Below, in pieces: positions 26,286 through 39,162 of a DNA stretch of 64,000 nt. Each line of letters begins with the position of its first letter. Positions within the stretch are counted from its first letter, which is position 1. Source of the stretch: Pseudorhodoferax soli (GTDB taxonomy: Bacteria > Pseudomonadota > Gammaproteobacteria > Burkholderiales > Burkholderiaceae_C); assembly GCF_003337555.1 (NCBI RefSeq), contig NZ_QPJK01000010.1:62001-126000 (forward strand), given 5' to 3'. Made by a program: the position numbers and the translations under genes. A model generated the notes under the pieces. That model searched no databases. It was not told where the DNA came from and worked only from the letters and a program-made list of their open reading frames with translations.

Positions 26286-26642
26286 TCAGTCGGCCGTGGC
26301 GGGCGCCGCAGCGCCGGGTTCGGCCGCGGCAGGCCGCCAGTAGACGCCTTCCACGACAAGGTCGGCCCGCATCTTAGCCGCCACCGCCACCATGCCCTGC
26401 ACCGGGCCCGGATCGGCCTCGCTGTCCTCCAGGGCGGGCGCGAGGTCGACCAGCACCAGGTAGCGCCAGCCCTCGGCATCGAGCGCCACCACCTTGAAGC
26501 GGTAGCCCTCGGCCGGAAATCCGCATTGCGCCATGGCTTCGCGCACCACGGCGAACAGCTGCGCGCGGCGGTCCGCGCGTTCCACCTTGCGCACCGCGGC
26601 AGGGTCCAGCCCGGCCGGCGCGCTCTTGTCCAACACCGTCAT
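26286..26642 (-). CDS. Hypothetical protein, DUF-type
   Basis: A 118-residue cytoplasmic protein that I cannot assign. It has no signal peptide or membrane helix. A central alpha/beta segment (FPAEGYRFKVVALDAEGWRYLVLVDLAP) resembles a small sheet, and the C terminus is Ala/Pro-rich. Its stop abuts the stop of the convergent Kef gene. It begins one base before the stop of the cNMP-domain gene upstream, so the two are in one transcript with mnmE. Confidence 0.65.
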   Translation of the reverse strand: MTVLDKSAPAGLDPAAVRKVERADRRAQLFAVVREAMAQCGFPAEGYRFKVVALDAEGWRYLVLVDLAPALEDSEADPGPVQGMVAVAAKMRADLVVEGVYWRPAAAEPGAAAPATAD

Positions 26643-26643
26643 C

Positions 26644-27132
26644 TCAAGTCACTGCGTCGCGGCGGCGGCGGTTCACCATGCGCTTGGACACCACGGCGCC
26701 GGCCGCCATGGCCACCGCCAACGCGAGTTCGGGCCGGCGGTTGGTCAGTTCCCCGAAGCGCAAGGGCGACAGGCTCCACAGCCGCGCCGGCATGCCGGCC
26801 TGCACCGTGGCGCTGCGCGGGGCCCGCGAGAAGAAGCTGCCTTCGCCCACGGCCGAACCGGCGCTGATGATGGCAAGCCGCACCTCGCCCTGTTCGTCCT
26901 CGTAGTGCACGCTCAGGTTGCCGCTCTCGACAAAGTACAGCGTGCGGTCGGCCGCGCCCTGCTTGAACAGCACCTGCCCGGCCGCCAGCGCCAGCGGCTG
27001 CAGATAAGGCGCAAGCACTTCCCACTGCGCCGGCGTCAGCTGCAGCAGCAGTTGGTCGTCGACCTTGGTGGCAGCGATGGCCTGGATCAGGTCCTGGATG
27101 TCGAAACGGGCGGGGGGCGGCATGGCGTTCAT
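26644..27132 (-). CDS. Cyclic-nucleotide-binding-domain protein without DNA-binding domain
   Basis: A 162-residue protein with a single cNMP-binding/Crp-like beta-barrel (about residues 40-125: LALAAGQVLFKQGAADRTLYFVESGNLSVHYEDEQGEVRLAIISAGSAVGEGSFFSRAPRSATVQA). The phosphate-binding cassette GEGSFF is recognisable. No helix-turn-helix follows; the protein ends with a basic tail (SKRMVNRRRRDAVT). It lies 23 nt after mnmE. It may be a stand-alone cNMP sensor; the partner is unknown. Confidence 0.8.
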   Translation of the reverse strand: MNAMPPPARFDIQDLIQAIAATKVDDQLLLQLTPAQWEVLAPYLQPLALAAGQVLFKQGAADRTLYFVESGNLSVHYEDEQGEVRLAIISAGSAVGEGSFFSRAPRSATVQAGMPARLWSLSPLRFGELTNRRPELALAVAMAAGAVVSKRMVNRRRRDAVT

Positions 27133-27155
27133 GGCGGGGGGTCGTGCTCCTGCGG

Positions 27156-28517
27156 CTATTTGCCGATGCAGAACCGGGAGAAGATGACGCCCAGCAGATC
27201 GTCCGATCCGAAGGCGCCGGTGATTTCGTTCAGGGCATTTTGCGCCAGCCGCAGTTCCTCGGCCATGAGGTCCAGCGTCCGCCCATCGGCCAGGTGCAGC
27301 CCCACGGCGTCGAGGTGTTCCTGCACGCGGCCGAGCGCCTGCACATGGCGCGCGCGGGCCAGGTACACGCCCTCGGGCAGGGCCTGCCAGCCCGCGATCT
27401 GCAGCAGCGCCGCACGCAGTTCGGCCAGGCCGGCCCCGGTCTTGGCCGACAGGTGCAGGCCCTCGGGCAGGGCGGCGTCGCCTGCGGCATCGCGCTTGTT
27501 CCAGACCTGCAGCACGGGCACGCCGGCCGGCAGGCGCTGCGCGATGGCGGCATCAGCCTGCTGCGCGGCCACATCGTCGCGGCGCAGCAGGTCGTGCAGG
27601 AACAGCACGGCGTCGGCCTTGGCGATGGCGCCCCATGCGCGTTCGATGCCGATGCGCTCGACCGGGTCGTCGCTGTCGCGCAGGCCGGCCGTATCGACCA
27701 CATGCAGCGGCACGCCCTCGATCTGGATGGACTGCTCGACCTTGTCGCGCGTGGTGCCGGCGATCGGCGTGACGATGGCCAGTTCGGCCCCCGCCAGCGC
27801 GTTGAGCAAGGAAGACTTGCCGGCATTGGGCTGCCCTGCGATGACCACGGTGATGCCCTCGCGCAGCAGCGCGCCCTGGCGGGTGCGCGCGAGCACCGCC
27901 TTCAGCTGCTGCTGCAGGCCGTCGAGCTGGCCCTGGGCGTCGGCCTTGCGCAGGAAGTCGATGTCCTCCTCGGGGAAGTCCAGCGTGGCCTCGACCAGCA
28001 TGCGCAAATGGATCAGCCGTTCGCGCAGCGCGTCGATGTGTTGCGAGAACTCGCCCGCCAGGGAGCGGCTGGCGCTGCGCGCGGCGGCCTCGGTGCTCGC
28101 GTCGATGAGGTCGGCCACGGCCTCTGCCTGGGCCAGGTCGAGCTTGTCGTTGAGGAAGGCGCGCTGCGTGAACTCGCCCGGCTCGGCCGCGCGCAGGCCG
28201 ATGCCGGCGCCGGCCTGCAGGCAGCGCGCCAGCAGCAGCTGCATGACCACCGGGCCACCATGCGCCTGCAACTCCAGCACCTCCTCGCCGGTGTAGCTGT
28301 GCGGCGCCGGGAAGTGCAGGGCCAGGCCCTGGTCGATGGCGCTGCCGTCCGCGTCGCGGAACGGCAGGTAGGTGGCCTCGCGCGGCTTCAGCACACGGCC
28401 GCACAGCGCGGCCACCAGTGGCGCAAGGTCGCGGCCCGAGGCACGCACGATGCCCACTGCACCGCGGCCGGGTGCGCTGGCGATGGCAACGATGGGGTCG
28501 CGGGGCGAGGCGGTCAT
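27156..28517 (-). CDS. mnmE: tRNA uridine-5-carboxymethylaminomethyl GTPase MnmE (TrmE)
   Basis: A 453-residue GTPase which, with MnmG, modifies U34 of several tRNAs. The N-terminal formyl-THF domain starts [19 protein letters not shown]. The G domain has the P-loop [15 protein letters not shown] and switch [20 protein letters not shown]; the C terminus ends FCIGK, the CxGK motif with the functional Cys. I chose the ATG at 28517 rather than 28535 to match family N termini. It follows yidC as usual near the origin-proximal block. Confidence 0.96.
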   Translation of the reverse strand: MTASPRDPIVAIASAPGRGAVGIVRASGRDLAPLVAALCGRVLKPREATYLPFRDADGSAIDQGLALHFPAPHSYTGEEVLELQAHGGPVVMQLLLARCLQAGAGIGLRAAEPGEFTQRAFLNDKLDLAQAEAVADLIDASTEAAARSASRSLAGEFSQHIDALRERLIHLRMLVEATLDFPEEDIDFLRKADAQGQLDGLQQQLKAVLARTRQGALLREGITVVIAGQPNAGKSSLLNALAGAELAIVTPIAGTTRDKVEQSIQIEGVPLHVVDTAGLRDSDDPVERIGIERAWGAIAKADAVLFLHDLLRRDDVAAQQADAAIAQRLPAGVPVLQVWNKRDAAGDAALPEGLHLSAKTGAGLAELRAALLQIAGWQALPEGVYLARARHVQALGRVQEHLDAVGLHLADGRTLDLMAEELRLAQNALNEITGAFGSDDLLGVIFSRFCIGK

Positions 28518-28531
28518 GGGGTCTGGACTGT

Positions 28532-28562
28532 ACAAAAGACAAGGGCCGCTTGCGCGGCCCTT
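28532..28562 (-). terminator. Hairpin terminator between yidC and mnmE
   Basis: Stem AAGGGCCGC / GCGGCCCTT with a 4-nt loop; on the minus strand it is followed by GTCTTTTGT. It lies in the 64-nt gap after the yidC stop and would separate the rpmH-rnpA-yidD-yidC transcript from mnmE. Confidence 0.7.
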
Positions 28563-28581
28563 GCGGAGCGATCTGCCGGCT

Positions 28582-30294
28582 TTACCTGAACTTCGGCAGG
28601 TTGAACTGCGGCGGCACGCCCATGCGGGTGTTGATGACCCACTGCTGCACGATGGACAGGATGTTGTTCGTGATCCAGTACAGCACCAGGCCGGACGGGA
28701 AGAAGAAGAACATCACCGAGAACGCCAGCGGCATGAACCACATCAGCTTGGCCTGCATCGGGTCCGGCGGGGCCGGGTTCAGTGCGGTCTGCAGCATGGT
28801 GGTCATGGTCATGATCACGGGCAGCAGGTACCACGGGTCGGGTGCGGACAGATCCTTGATCCAGCCGATCCAGGGCGCGCCGCGCATTTCGACGCTAGAC
28901 AGCAGCACCCAGTACAGCGCAATGAACACGGGGATCTGGATCATGATGGGCAGGCAGCCGCCCAAGGGGTTGATCTTCTCCTCCTTGTACATCTTCATCA
29001 TGGCCTGCTGCATTTCCTGCGGCTTGTCCTTCAGGCGCTCGCGCATCTCCTGGATGCGCGGGTTCACCGCCTTCATCTTGGCCATGCTCGCGTAGGCCTT
29101 GGCGTTGAGCCAGTAGAACGCGAGCTTCAACAGCACCACCAGCGCGACGATGGACCAGCCCCAGTTCTGCAGCACGCTGTGCAGCTTGTCCAGCAGCCAG
29201 TACAGCGGCTTGGCCAGGATGGTCAGCCAGCCGTAGTCCTTCACCAGTTCGAGGCCGGGCGTCAGCGACTCCAGCATCTTCTCTTCCTGCGGGCCCACGA
29301 ACAGGCGCGACTCGGCGACCTGGCTCGCGCCCGGCGCCACGGCCGGCAGCGTGCTGATCATGCCCACGGCGTACAGGTTGTTGGAGATCTTGCGCGCGAA
29401 GATGTCGCGCTCGATGCCATCGCCCAGCAGCCAGGCGCTCGCGAAGTAGTGCTGCACCATGGCCACGTAGCCGTTGGTGGCCTGCTTCTCGAACTTGGCG
29501 TCGTTCTTCTCGATGTCCTTGAACTCGACCTTCTGGTACTTCTTGGCTTCGGTGTAGATCGCCGGGCCCGTGAAGGTGGAGTAGAAGCTCGACTCGCCGG
29601 GCAGCTTGTTGCCGTCGCGCACCAGCTGCAGGTAGACCTGCGCCGTGACAGGCGCGCTGCCCGCATTGACGACCTCGTGCTTGACGCCGATGGCGTACGA
29701 GCCGCGCGTGAGCGTGTAGGTCTTGACCAGCTTCACGCCGCCGCTCTCGGGCGACTCGAAGCGCACTTCCAGCGTGTTGCTGCCATCGGCCAGTTGGCGC
29801 GGTCCGGGCGTGGCCGCCATCACCGTCGTGTGGTTGGGCAGGCCGGGCGCGCCGATCAGGCCGGTCTGTGCCAGGTAGACGCGCTCTGCGCTCTCGTCCA
29901 GCAGCACGAAGTGGCGGCTCGGGTCGTGCAGGTCGACGTTCTTGAGCAGTTCGGCGCGCACCAGCGAGCCGCCCGCCGTGTCGAAGCTGAGCTTGAGCAC
30001 GTCGGTGCTGACTTCCACGCGCTCACGTGCCGGTGCCGGGGCGGTCGGCGTGCCGGGCACCTGGCCCGCGCCTGCGGGCGCCGCAGTGGCGACGGCCGTG
30101 GGCACGGTGCTGGCGGGCGCGGATGCGGCCGGGGCCGTGCCGCCGGGCGCCGAGGAAGCAGCCGCCGGTGCAGTGGCCGTGGGCGTCGGGAAGAAGGTGG
30201 CCTGGCGACCGTTGTGGATCTGCCACTTGTCCCACAGCATCACCAGGGAGAAACCAAGGATCACCCACAGGATGGTTCGGCGGATATCGTTCAT
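28582..30294 (-). CDS. yidC: Membrane protein insertase YidC
   Basis: A 570-residue inner-membrane insertase. An N-terminal helix ([20 protein letters not shown]) is followed by a large periplasmic P1 domain with an Ala/Pro-rich linker (about 35-90), then the conserved C-terminal core with five helices: [19 protein letters not shown], the cytoplasmic hairpin [19 protein letters not shown], and [21 protein letters not shown]. It inserts proteins with or without Sec. Six bases separate it from yidD. Confidence 0.97.
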   Translation of the reverse strand: MNDIRRTILWVILGFSLVMLWDKWQIHNGRQATFFPTPTATAPAAASSAPGGTAPAASAPASTVPTAVATAAPAGAGQVPGTPTAPAPARERVEVSTDVLKLSFDTAGGSLVRAELLKNVDLHDPSRHFVLLDESAERVYLAQTGLIGAPGLPNHTTVMAATPGPRQLADGSNTLEVRFESPESGGVKLVKTYTLTRGSYAIGVKHEVVNAGSAPVTAQVYLQLVRDGNKLPGESSFYSTFTGPAIYTEAKKYQKVEFKDIEKNDAKFEKQATNGYVAMVQHYFASAWLLGDGIERDIFARKISNNLYAVGMISTLPAVAPGASQVAESRLFVGPQEEKMLESLTPGLELVKDYGWLTILAKPLYWLLDKLHSVLQNWGWSIVALVVLLKLAFYWLNAKAYASMAKMKAVNPRIQEMRERLKDKPQEMQQAMMKMYKEEKINPLGGCLPIMIQIPVFIALYWVLLSSVEMRGAPWIGWIKDLSAPDPWYLLPVIMTMTTMLQTALNPAPPDPMQAKLMWFMPLAFSVMFFFFPSGLVLYWITNNILSIVQQWVINTRMGVPPQFNLPKFR

Positions 30295-30300
30295 GGAAGG

Positions 30301-30561
30301 CTAGTCGGAGGAAGTCGGGAACAGCCGCCGGCCGAAAAGGCGGGGCCGCTGCGCGGGCACCGGGTCGTGTCCGCCATCGCACCAGGGATGGCAACGCGCG
30401 AGCCGGCGCAGTGTAAGGTAGCTGCCCATCCCGGCACCGTGCTGCTCCAGCGCGCCGATGGCGTAGGTGGAGCAGGTGGGTTCGAACCGGCAGGCCGAAC
30501 CCAGCCAGGGGCTCAGCAGCAGCTTGTAGCCGCGCACCAGCGCGATGAGGGCGCGCTGCAT
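30301..30561 (-). CDS. yidD: Membrane protein insertion efficiency factor YidD
   Basis: An 86-residue protein of the YidD family, recognisable from LLSPWLGSACRFEPTCSTYAIGALEQHG and LARCHPWCDGGHDPVP with its conserved cysteines. It has an amphipathic N-terminal helix. YidD helps YidC-dependent insertion. Its start overlaps the rnpA stop by one base (TGATG). Confidence 0.94.
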   Translation of the reverse strand: MQRALIALVRGYKLLLSPWLGSACRFEPTCSTYAIGALEQHGAGMGSYLTLRRLARCHPWCDGGHDPVPAQRPRLFGRRLFPTSSD

Positions 30562-30953
30562 CAGGCCGCGGCCCTGCGCACGAGCTGCTCGAGCTCGCCG
30601 CGCACTGCCTGCTTGAGTTGCACGGAGGTGGCGCTGATGAACTGCTTGCGGTCGAAGCCGCTGCGCAGCCGCACCACATGCACCGCCGCCGGCAGGGCAG
30701 CTGCGTGCTCGCCGCAGACCGCATAGATCTGGCGGCGGATGGCATTGCGCGTGACGGCACGGCGCGCCCAGCGCTTGGGCAGCACGGCGCCGATCCAGCA
30801 GTCGTCGACGGGGAACAGCGGGCGTGCATCTGCCTGCTCTTCCGCAAGGGGAGCAGGCAGCGCGATGCGATGCAGGGCGAAGTGGGCTGTCCGCGAGACG
30901 GTGGTGCCGGCCATCACGGCCTGGAACTGCGCGCGCGTCTTGAGTCGCTGCAC
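30561..30953 (-). CDS. rnpA: Ribonuclease P protein component
   Basis: A 130-residue basic protein of RNase P, which trims the 5' ends of tRNAs with the M1 RNA. The family core is RRAVTRNAIRRQIYAVCGEH (the RNR motif, here RNAIRR), and the N terminus LKTRAQFQAVM also fits. It is encoded between rpmH and yidD in the standard order. Confidence 0.95.
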   Translation of the reverse strand: MQRLKTRAQFQAVMAGTTVSRTAHFALHRIALPAPLAEEQADARPLFPVDDCWIGAVLPKRWARRAVTRNAIRRQIYAVCGEHAAALPAAVHVVRLRSGFDRKQFISATSVQLKQAVRGELEQLVRRAAA

Positions 30954-31020
30954 AGAGGCACCGAGAAGGGGGAGACAGCCATGCGGGGAGCCGACGCGAA
31001 GAAGGCCACCCGCAAGAGAC

Positions 31021-31155
31021 TCAGACAGCCAGGCGCTTGCGGCCCTTGGCGCGGCGCGCGTTGATGACGGCGCGGCCGCCGCGGGTCTTCATGCGGGCCA
31101 GGAAACCGTGGACGCGGGCGCGGCGGATCTTGGAGGGTTGGTAGGTGCGTTTCAT
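31021..31155 (-). CDS. rpmH: 50S ribosomal protein L34
   Basis: The 44-residue L34, [20 protein letters not shown] to the RKRLAV end, fully conserved in length. It is transcribed leftward ahead of rnpA and is divergent from dnaA across 365 nt, the usual proteobacterial layout. GGAAGTGAC precedes the start; the sequence before the ATG at 31155 is not homologous to L34. Confidence 0.97.
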   Translation of the reverse strand: MKRTYQPSKIRRARVHGFLARMKTRGGRAVINARRAKGRKRLAV

Positions 31156-31520
31156 GTCACTTCCTTGGAAATCAGTTTCGGCGGGCAACGCCTTTGCATT
31201 GCCCGCATGCGGACCACAGGTTCGGTGCCGAAACCAGGCGGCCATCGACGCACACGCGGCGATGACCTGCCTATCCGCACCCGCGGCACCATGCAGTCGG
31301 CATCTCTCGCAAAGAAATACGCCGGGCAGGGCCAAACCTCGGGGAACCGGCGATTATCGCCAAAAAAATTCGAAGGACAAGCTTTTCTGCATTTGGCCTC
31401 TTCGACACCCGGTTCCGTATCCGCCACACGACATGCCCCTGCAGCTTGTGGACAACTACCCGCACACCTAGAATGCCGGGTGCTTCAAAAAAACATTTAT
31501 CCACAGGAGCTGGGCGGCGC
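31156..31520. promoter_or_regulatory. rpmH-dnaA intergenic region with two DnaA boxes
   Basis: This 365-nt gap is where the origin is normally expected. I see a perfect DnaA box TTATCCACA at 31497-31505 and a one-mismatch box TTGTCCACA on the minus strand at 31447-31455. A weak CTATCCGCA lies near 31270. AT-rich stretches occur around 31362-31400. I find no run of TAG-type DnaA-trio triplets next to the boxes. Both good boxes are within 75 nt of the dnaA start, which fits dnaA autoregulation; origin function cannot be excluded. Confidence 0.7.
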
Positions 31521-32915
31521 ATGATCGAGGGGAACCACGCCAGCGGCGCCGCCGGTGACAGCCTGTGGCAGGCCTGCATCGAGCAGCTTGCCCAGGAACT
31601 TCCAGAACAGCAATTCAACACCTGGATCAAGCCCTTGGCGGCCCAGGTGACGGGCGATTTCAGCAAGGTCACGGTGTACGTGGCCAACCGCTTCAAGCTC
31701 GATTGGATCCGCGCGCAGTACAGCAACCGCATCATGCAGATGCTGGAGAACCTGTATGGCCAGCCGATCCAGCTCGAGTTAGCCATCACTCCGCGGGAAA
31801 ACGTTGCCAGGCTTACGCCTTTGCAGCTGGCGCGCGAGATCAGCGCACAGTCCGAACCGGTCGATCTGGGTGAAGAAATCTCCCCCGGCCCGCCCAAGAA
31901 CCGCCTCAACTCCGCCCTCACGTTCTCCACCCTGGTGGAGGGCACGGCCAACCGCATGGCACGCGCCGCAGCCATGCACGTGGCCGGCTCGCCGGGCCAG
32001 CTCTACAACCCCTTGTTCATCTACGGCGGCGTCGGCCTGGGCAAGACCCATTTGATGCACGCGGTGGGCAACCGGCTGCTCGAAGAAAAGCCTGGCGCCA
32101 AAGTTCTCTACATCCATGCGGAGCAGTTCGTTTCGGATGTGGTCAAGTCCTACCAGCGCAAGACCTTCGACGAGTTCAAGGAGCGCTACCACTCGCTCGA
32201 TCTGCTGCTGATCGACGACGTGCAGTTCTTCGCCAACAAGGACCGCACGCAGGAAGAATTCTTCAACGCGTTCGAAGCTCTGCTCGCCAAGAAGAGCCAC
32301 ATCGTGATGACGTCCGACACCTACCCCAAGGGTCTGCCGGACATCCACGAGCGCCTGGTCTCGCGCTTCGACTCCGGCCTCACCGTGGCCATCGAGCCGC
32401 CCGAGCTCGAGATGCGCGTCGCCATCCTGATCAACAAGTCGATCTCCGAGGGCACCGAGATGCCCGAGGAAGTGGCCTTCTTCGTCGCCAAGAACGTGCG
32501 CTCCAACGTGCGCGAGCTCGAAGGCGCGCTGCGCAAGATCCTGGCGTACTCGCGCTTCAACCAGAAGGAAATCTCGATCCAGCTGGCGCGCGAAGCCCTA
32601 CGCGACCTGTTGTCGATCCAGAACCGGCAGATCAGCGTCGAGAACATCCAGAAGACGGTGGCCGACTACTACAAGATCAAGGTCGCCGACATGTACAGCA
32701 AGAAGCGCCCGGCCAGCATCGCGCGGCCGCGCCAGATCGCGATGTACCTGGCCAAGGAGCTCACGCAGAAGAGCCTGCCCGAGATCGGCGAGCTGTTCGG
32801 CGGGCGCGACCACACCACCGTGCTGCACGCCGTGCGCAAGATCGGCGGCGAACGCCAGCAACTGGCCGAGCTGAACCAGCAACTGCACGTGCTGGAGCAG
32901 ACCCTGAAGGGATGA
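31521..32915 (+). CDS. dnaA: Chromosomal replication initiator protein DnaA
   Basis: A 464-residue initiator. Domain I is at the N terminus ([25 protein letters not shown]), then a variable linker. The AAA+ domain III carries Walker [10 protein letters not shown] and Walker [11 protein letters not shown]. Domain IV ends with the DnaA signature [18 protein letters not shown] that reads DnaA boxes. The ATG at 31521 gives the family N terminus; GGAG lies about 12 nt upstream and touches the perfect DnaA box, suggesting autorepression. Confidence 0.97.
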   Translation: MIEGNHASGAAGDSLWQACIEQLAQELPEQQFNTWIKPLAAQVTGDFSKVTVYVANRFKLDWIRAQYSNRIMQMLENLYGQPIQLELAITPRENVARLTPLQLAREISAQSEPVDLGEEISPGPPKNRLNSALTFSTLVEGTANRMARAAAMHVAGSPGQLYNPLFIYGGVGLGKTHLMHAVGNRLLEEKPGAKVLYIHAEQFVSDVVKSYQRKTFDEFKERYHSLDLLLIDDVQFFANKDRTQEEFFNAFEALLAKKSHIVMTSDTYPKGLPDIHERLVSRFDSGLTVAIEPPELEMRVAILINKSISEGTEMPEEVAFFVAKNVRSNVRELEGALRKILAYSRFNQKEISIQLAREALRDLLSIQNRQISVENIQKTVADYYKIKVADMYSKKRPASIARPRQIAMYLAKELTQKSLPEIGELFGGRDHTTVLHAVRKIGGERQQLAELNQQLHVLEQTLKG

Positions 32916-33036
32916 GGAAGGCCTGCCCACCTGCGGCCGGCCTGTGTTGCGACCCCCGCGCAGATTGCACGGCGGATTCGGGCGAAAATGCGAAGCTTTT
33001 GCGCCAGCTCCACAAGAAATTCATCGAGAGGTTGAC

Positions 33037-34155
33037 ATGATCGTTCTGAAGACAGCCCAAAGCACCCTGCTTGCGGTGCTGCAATCGGTCTCCGGCATCG
33101 TGGAGCGGCGCCACACGCTGCCCATCCTGGCCAACGTGATGCTGCGCAAGAACGGCAACCAGGTCCAGCTGACCACCAGCGACCTGGAAATCCAGATCCG
33201 CACCACGGCCGAACTGGGCGGCGACGAAGGCGGCTTCACCACCACCGTGGGCGCCCGCAAGCTCATCGACATCCTGCGCACCATGCCGGCCGACCAGACC
33301 GTCTCGCTCGAATCGAGCCAGAACAAGCTGGTGCTCAAGGGTGGCAAGAGCCGCTTCACGCTGCAGACCCTGCCCGCCGAAGACTTCCCGCTGGTGCAGG
33401 AGTCGGCCGAGTTCGGCCCCGCCTTCAGCGTGCCGCAGAAAACGCTGAAAGAGCTGCTGGGCCAGGTCGCCTTCGCGATGGCCGTGCACGACATCCGCTA
33501 TTACCTGAACGGCATCCTGTTCGTGGCCGAAGGCAAGCAGCTGAGCCTGGTGGCCACCGACGGCCACCGCCTGGCGTTCGCATCCGCCACGCTCGAGGTC
33601 GAAGTGCCCAAGCAGGAGGTGATCCTGCCGCGCAAGACCGTGCTGGAGCTGCAGCGCCTGCTGTCCGACGCGGGCGGCGATGAGGCACCGCAGATCGAGC
33701 TGCAGTTCGCCAACAACCAGGCGCGCTTCCGATTCGGCGGCATGGAGTTCGTCACCAAGCTGGTCGAGGGCAAGTTCCCCGACTACAACCGCGTGATTCC
33801 CAAGAACCACAAGAACAGCATCACGCTCGGCCGCCAGGCGCTGCTGTCGAGCCTGCAGCGCACCGCCATCCTGACCAGCGAGAAGTTCAAGGGCGTGCGC
33901 CTGAACCTCGACCCGGGCACGCTGCGCGTGGCCTCCAGCAACGCCGAGCAGGAAGAAGCCCAGGACGAACTGGACATCGACTACGGCGGCGACAGCATCG
34001 AGATCGGCTTCAACGTCACCTACCTGATCGACGCGCTGGCCAACATGCAGCAGGACATGGTCAAGATCGAACTGTCCGATGGCAACAGCTCCGCGCTGCT
34101 CACCATCCCCGAGAACACCAGCTTCAAGTACGTCGTGATGCCGATGCGTATCTGA
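33037..34155 (+). CDS. dnaN: DNA polymerase III beta subunit (sliding clamp)
   Basis: A 372-residue clamp, with the usual start [36 protein letters not shown] and end VVMPMRI. Three repeated clamp domains fit the length. GAGAGG precedes the ATG. It follows dnaA by 121 nt, which may contain its own promoter, and is followed by a terminator-like hairpin before gyrB. Confidence 0.97.
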   Translation: MIVLKTAQSTLLAVLQSVSGIVERRHTLPILANVMLRKNGNQVQLTTSDLEIQIRTTAELGGDEGGFTTTVGARKLIDILRTMPADQTVSLESSQNKLVLKGGKSRFTLQTLPAEDFPLVQESAEFGPAFSVPQKTLKELLGQVAFAMAVHDIRYYLNGILFVAEGKQLSLVATDGHRLAFASATLEVEVPKQEVILPRKTVLELQRLLSDAGGDEAPQIELQFANNQARFRFGGMEFVTKLVEGKFPDYNRVIPKNHKNSITLGRQALLSSLQRTAILTSEKFKGVRLNLDPGTLRVASSNAEQEEAQDELDIDYGGDSIEIGFNVTYLIDALANMQQDMVKIELSDGNSSALLTIPENTSFKYVVMPMRI

Positions 34156-34179
34156 CGCCCGGCACCACCACTGCCTGCG

Positions 34180-34210
34180 ACCCGCGTCACCAACGCGGGT
34201 TCGCTTTTTC
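34180..34210 (+). terminator. Hairpin terminator between dnaN and gyrB
   Basis: Stem ACCCGCGT (34180-34187) / ACGCGGGT (34193-34200) followed by TCGCTTTTTC. It lies 25 nt after the dnaN stop and 24 nt before the gyrB start, so it may act as a partial terminator. Confidence 0.7.
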
Positions 34211-34218
34211 AAGAGTGA

Positions 34219-36864
<2,646 letters not shown>

Positions 36865-36916
36865 TGTTTTTCTGTAGATGAACCCATGACCTGAAAGCTG
36901 GGGACCATATTTGAAG

Positions 36917-36947
36917 AAGGCCATGAACAACCGTTCATGGCCTTTTT
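36917..36947 (+). terminator. Rho-independent terminator after gyrB
   Basis: A 12-bp stem AAGGCCATGAAC / GTTCATGGCCTT with a short loop and a T run. It closes the dnaA-dnaN-gyrB block. The following 200 nt up to the MmuM stop hold no gene I can support. Confidence 0.92.
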
Positions 36948-37153
36948 ACTTCACTGGTCGCATTGAGTGGTTCAGCGCGGCTCTGAGCAGAATTTTGGAA
37001 GACGGGAATCGGCCAGAAGCGGTCTCAAGTCTTCGTCCTTCATTGCGTTCGGTCACCGTCGACCAATTGCCAGCAGCCACCGCACCCAAGTGCCGCTACA
37101 GCGGTCACGGGAAGTCGCTCCGGGTGCGGCCTCGCAGTCAGAGTCTCACGAAG

Positions 37154-38095
37154 CTACGCAGCCAAGACCCAAGCATCACGGATCGCGCGAAGGTGCCGTT
37201 GATCGGTGCCGCAGCACCCTCCCAGCACGTTCAGTGCAGGCAACGGAATGCGCAGCCGTCGGTAGCGGTCGCCAAGATCGACCGGGTCGCCGATATCCAG
37301 CTCGGTCGCTGCGTCCAACTCAGCGTGGCTGAGCGTCGACGCATTTGCACGGATTCCGCGAATGCGTGCCGTCCAATCACCACCATCTGCGAGGCAGGCC
37401 TCGAAGTGGCTCGGGTGAGCGCAGTTCACCGCAAAGTAAGCCGGTGGTGTATCTGCATCCACCTTCGCCATGGCTTCGCGTAAGGATTCTCCATTCGGCA
37501 AGCGGCCATCCGTCTCGACGGTGAAGGAAATTGCCACGGGCAAGCCGACCTTCTTGGCTGATCTCGCGATACCGACAGCTTCAGCGCTGTTGGTCATCGT
37601 CACCGCCGCCAGCATGTCGACGCCGCCGTCTCGGAGCGATGCGGCTTGAGGCCGGTGGTACGCCGCCGCGTCGTCGATACTGCTCGGCGCGTCGGCCACA
37701 TAGCCGTCTCCGCGTGGACCGATGATGCCGCTCAGAACCACGGGCCCAGCCAATCTAGGGCGCCACGCCGCGCGAAGCTCGCTCACCAGCCGCACCGCCT
37801 CAATATTGGCTTGCGCCAGCGCCGCCGCGTCATACCCCAGCAAACTGCCCCAATCGGGGTTTGCACGCCATGTCGGTGTCTCCAGCACAAAACCCGCGCC
37901 AGGGGTGTCCGCGCACAACTCAAGATAGGGGCGGTAGTAGCGTCGCAGGCGCTCTCGTCCGGCATCGTCGTTCAGCAGGACAAAGGCAGCGAACTGCGGC
38001 AACTCCACCCCTTGCAGATACACGAGAGTCGTCTCGAGACCACCGTCGCTGAGGAAGAGGCCGCCACCGAGTTGAGGAAGCAACGCAGTCGTCAT
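37154..38095 (-). CDS. Homocysteine S-methyltransferase family protein (MmuM-like)
   Basis: A 313-residue enzyme with the homocysteine S-methyltransferase barrel. It transfers a methyl group from S-methylmethionine or a related donor to homocysteine. The zinc cysteines are in FAVNCAHP and in LGGCCGTDQRHLRAI near the C terminus, and the N-terminal LSDGGLETTLVY fits the family. Base composition is visibly poorer in G+C than the flanking core genes, and codon choice is less GC-skewed, suggesting acquisition. A methionine role would complement metXW at 17-19 kb. Confidence 0.88.
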   Translation of the reverse strand: MTTALLPQLGGGLFLSDGGLETTLVYLQGVELPQFAAFVLLNDDAGRERLRRYYRPYLELCADTPGAGFVLETPTWRANPDWGSLLGYDAAALAQANIEAVRLVSELRAAWRPRLAGPVVLSGIIGPRGDGYVADAPSSIDDAAAYHRPQAASLRDGGVDMLAAVTMTNSAEAVGIARSAKKVGLPVAISFTVETDGRLPNGESLREAMAKVDADTPPAYFAVNCAHPSHFEACLADGGDWTARIRGIRANASTLSHAELDAATELDIGDPVDLGDRYRRLRIPLPALNVLGGCCGTDQRHLRAIRDAWVLAA

Positions 38096-38262
38096 GTTTC
38101 ACCCCCGCAGTCATTCTTGCGCGTTGTGGAAGCCGGTGCAATTGCCATCGAGGGCCGTATGTGCCTGTGAACCGCGAATGGCCGCTCCTGTAAAAAGCGA
38201 ACGTCTGCGTGGGGCGCGCAGCAGTCGTTCCACATCGCACTTCCCGTCGCAATCCACTTCCG

Positions 38263-38979
38263 TCAATGTGATTTCAGCGGACGCGTAGAAACAATTTCAA
38301 CGCCCTGTCTCGACATCGTGCGCCCCCGACCAGATTCGACGTCGTACAAGGCGATGTCGTTTGGAGAGCTATCCAGCAGATAGCCCTTGACTGATACGCC
38401 ATCTGCGCGTCGCACCTCAATGCACCGACGGGTAGACAGTTCGCATCCCTTCGCGTGATCCCTCATCGCCACCTCCGCGGACCTGCCAGCGGCAGCCTCG
38501 GCAATGCCGGCCGGCAGCAGCATCGCCGCCACGACAACCACGACACACACTTGGACTATCGAAAACAAGGCCAGCCCTGCCACGATGACAGCGGCGGTCA
38601 GCCGGGCTTTTCTGGAGCTGCGGTCGATCCAAGCCGCAGTGACATCGACACCCCTATCGGTAATCCAGTCGATGAAGAAGCAAATGGCGATCAAGCCGCA
38701 AGCCCCCAACAGCATCCAAGGCCATTTTTCAGCAATGAACAGCCAAAGCATGACCCCACGCTCCAGAACCGCGTAATAGCCTGCCAAGAGCGTTTGGTCA
38801 GTGGAACGCGGGAAAAGATTGGCATCGATGTCCCAGTGCGCCAAGTAGTTGCGATGCCAGATCGTCCCGATGAAATGCAACGCGGCAGAGCCGGCCGCCA
38901 ACACCGCCGCGAGACCGCTGAGGACTGCCGCAAGACTTAAACGAAGGCTCTTCTCCGAGGGGCGTGTGGCTTCTGTCAT
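38263..38979 (-). CDS. Hypothetical membrane protein in lower-GC patch
   Basis: A 238-residue protein that I do not recognise. Three hydrophobic helices are visible: about 13-37 (SLAAVLSGLAAVLAAGSAAL), 85-104 (WPWMLLGACGLIAICFFIDW) and 127-152 (LTAAVIVAGLALFSIVQVCV). The C-terminal 80 residues are soluble and contain two Cys (CELSTRRC) and a strand-rich segment (VSVKGYLLDSSPNDIALYDVESG). A sampled line (38641-38700) is 52 percent G+C, well below the neighbours. It lies between MmuM and a gene remnant. Confidence 0.65.
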   Translation of the reverse strand: MTEATRPSEKSLRLSLAAVLSGLAAVLAAGSAALHFIGTIWHRNYLAHWDIDANLFPRSTDQTLLAGYYAVLERGVMLWLFIAEKWPWMLLGACGLIAICFFIDWITDRGVDVTAAWIDRSSRKARLTAAVIVAGLALFSIVQVCVVVVVAAMLLPAGIAEAAAGRSAEVAMRDHAKGCELSTRRCIEVRRADGVSVKGYLLDSSPNDIALYDVESGRGRTMSRQGVEIVSTRPLKSH

Positions 38980-39162
38980 GCGTCCTTACTGGGATGGTTG
39001 ATTCGTCCGTACTCGGAATGTCGTATGGGGCAATAGATCGACGGCGGAGCGTAACGACGACGGGGGGCGCTGGTCCATGACAACGAAATAACTGGCTACG
39101 CCCCCAGAAGCATCTGGGAATGCAACTGCGCGCGCATGGTGGGGAGCCAACACCAGGAATGA

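Noticed and set aside
36948-37153. A short coding frame between gyrB and the MmuM-like gene
   Set aside because: The open frame there continues antisense into MmuM and has no ribosome site or recognisable protein sequence.
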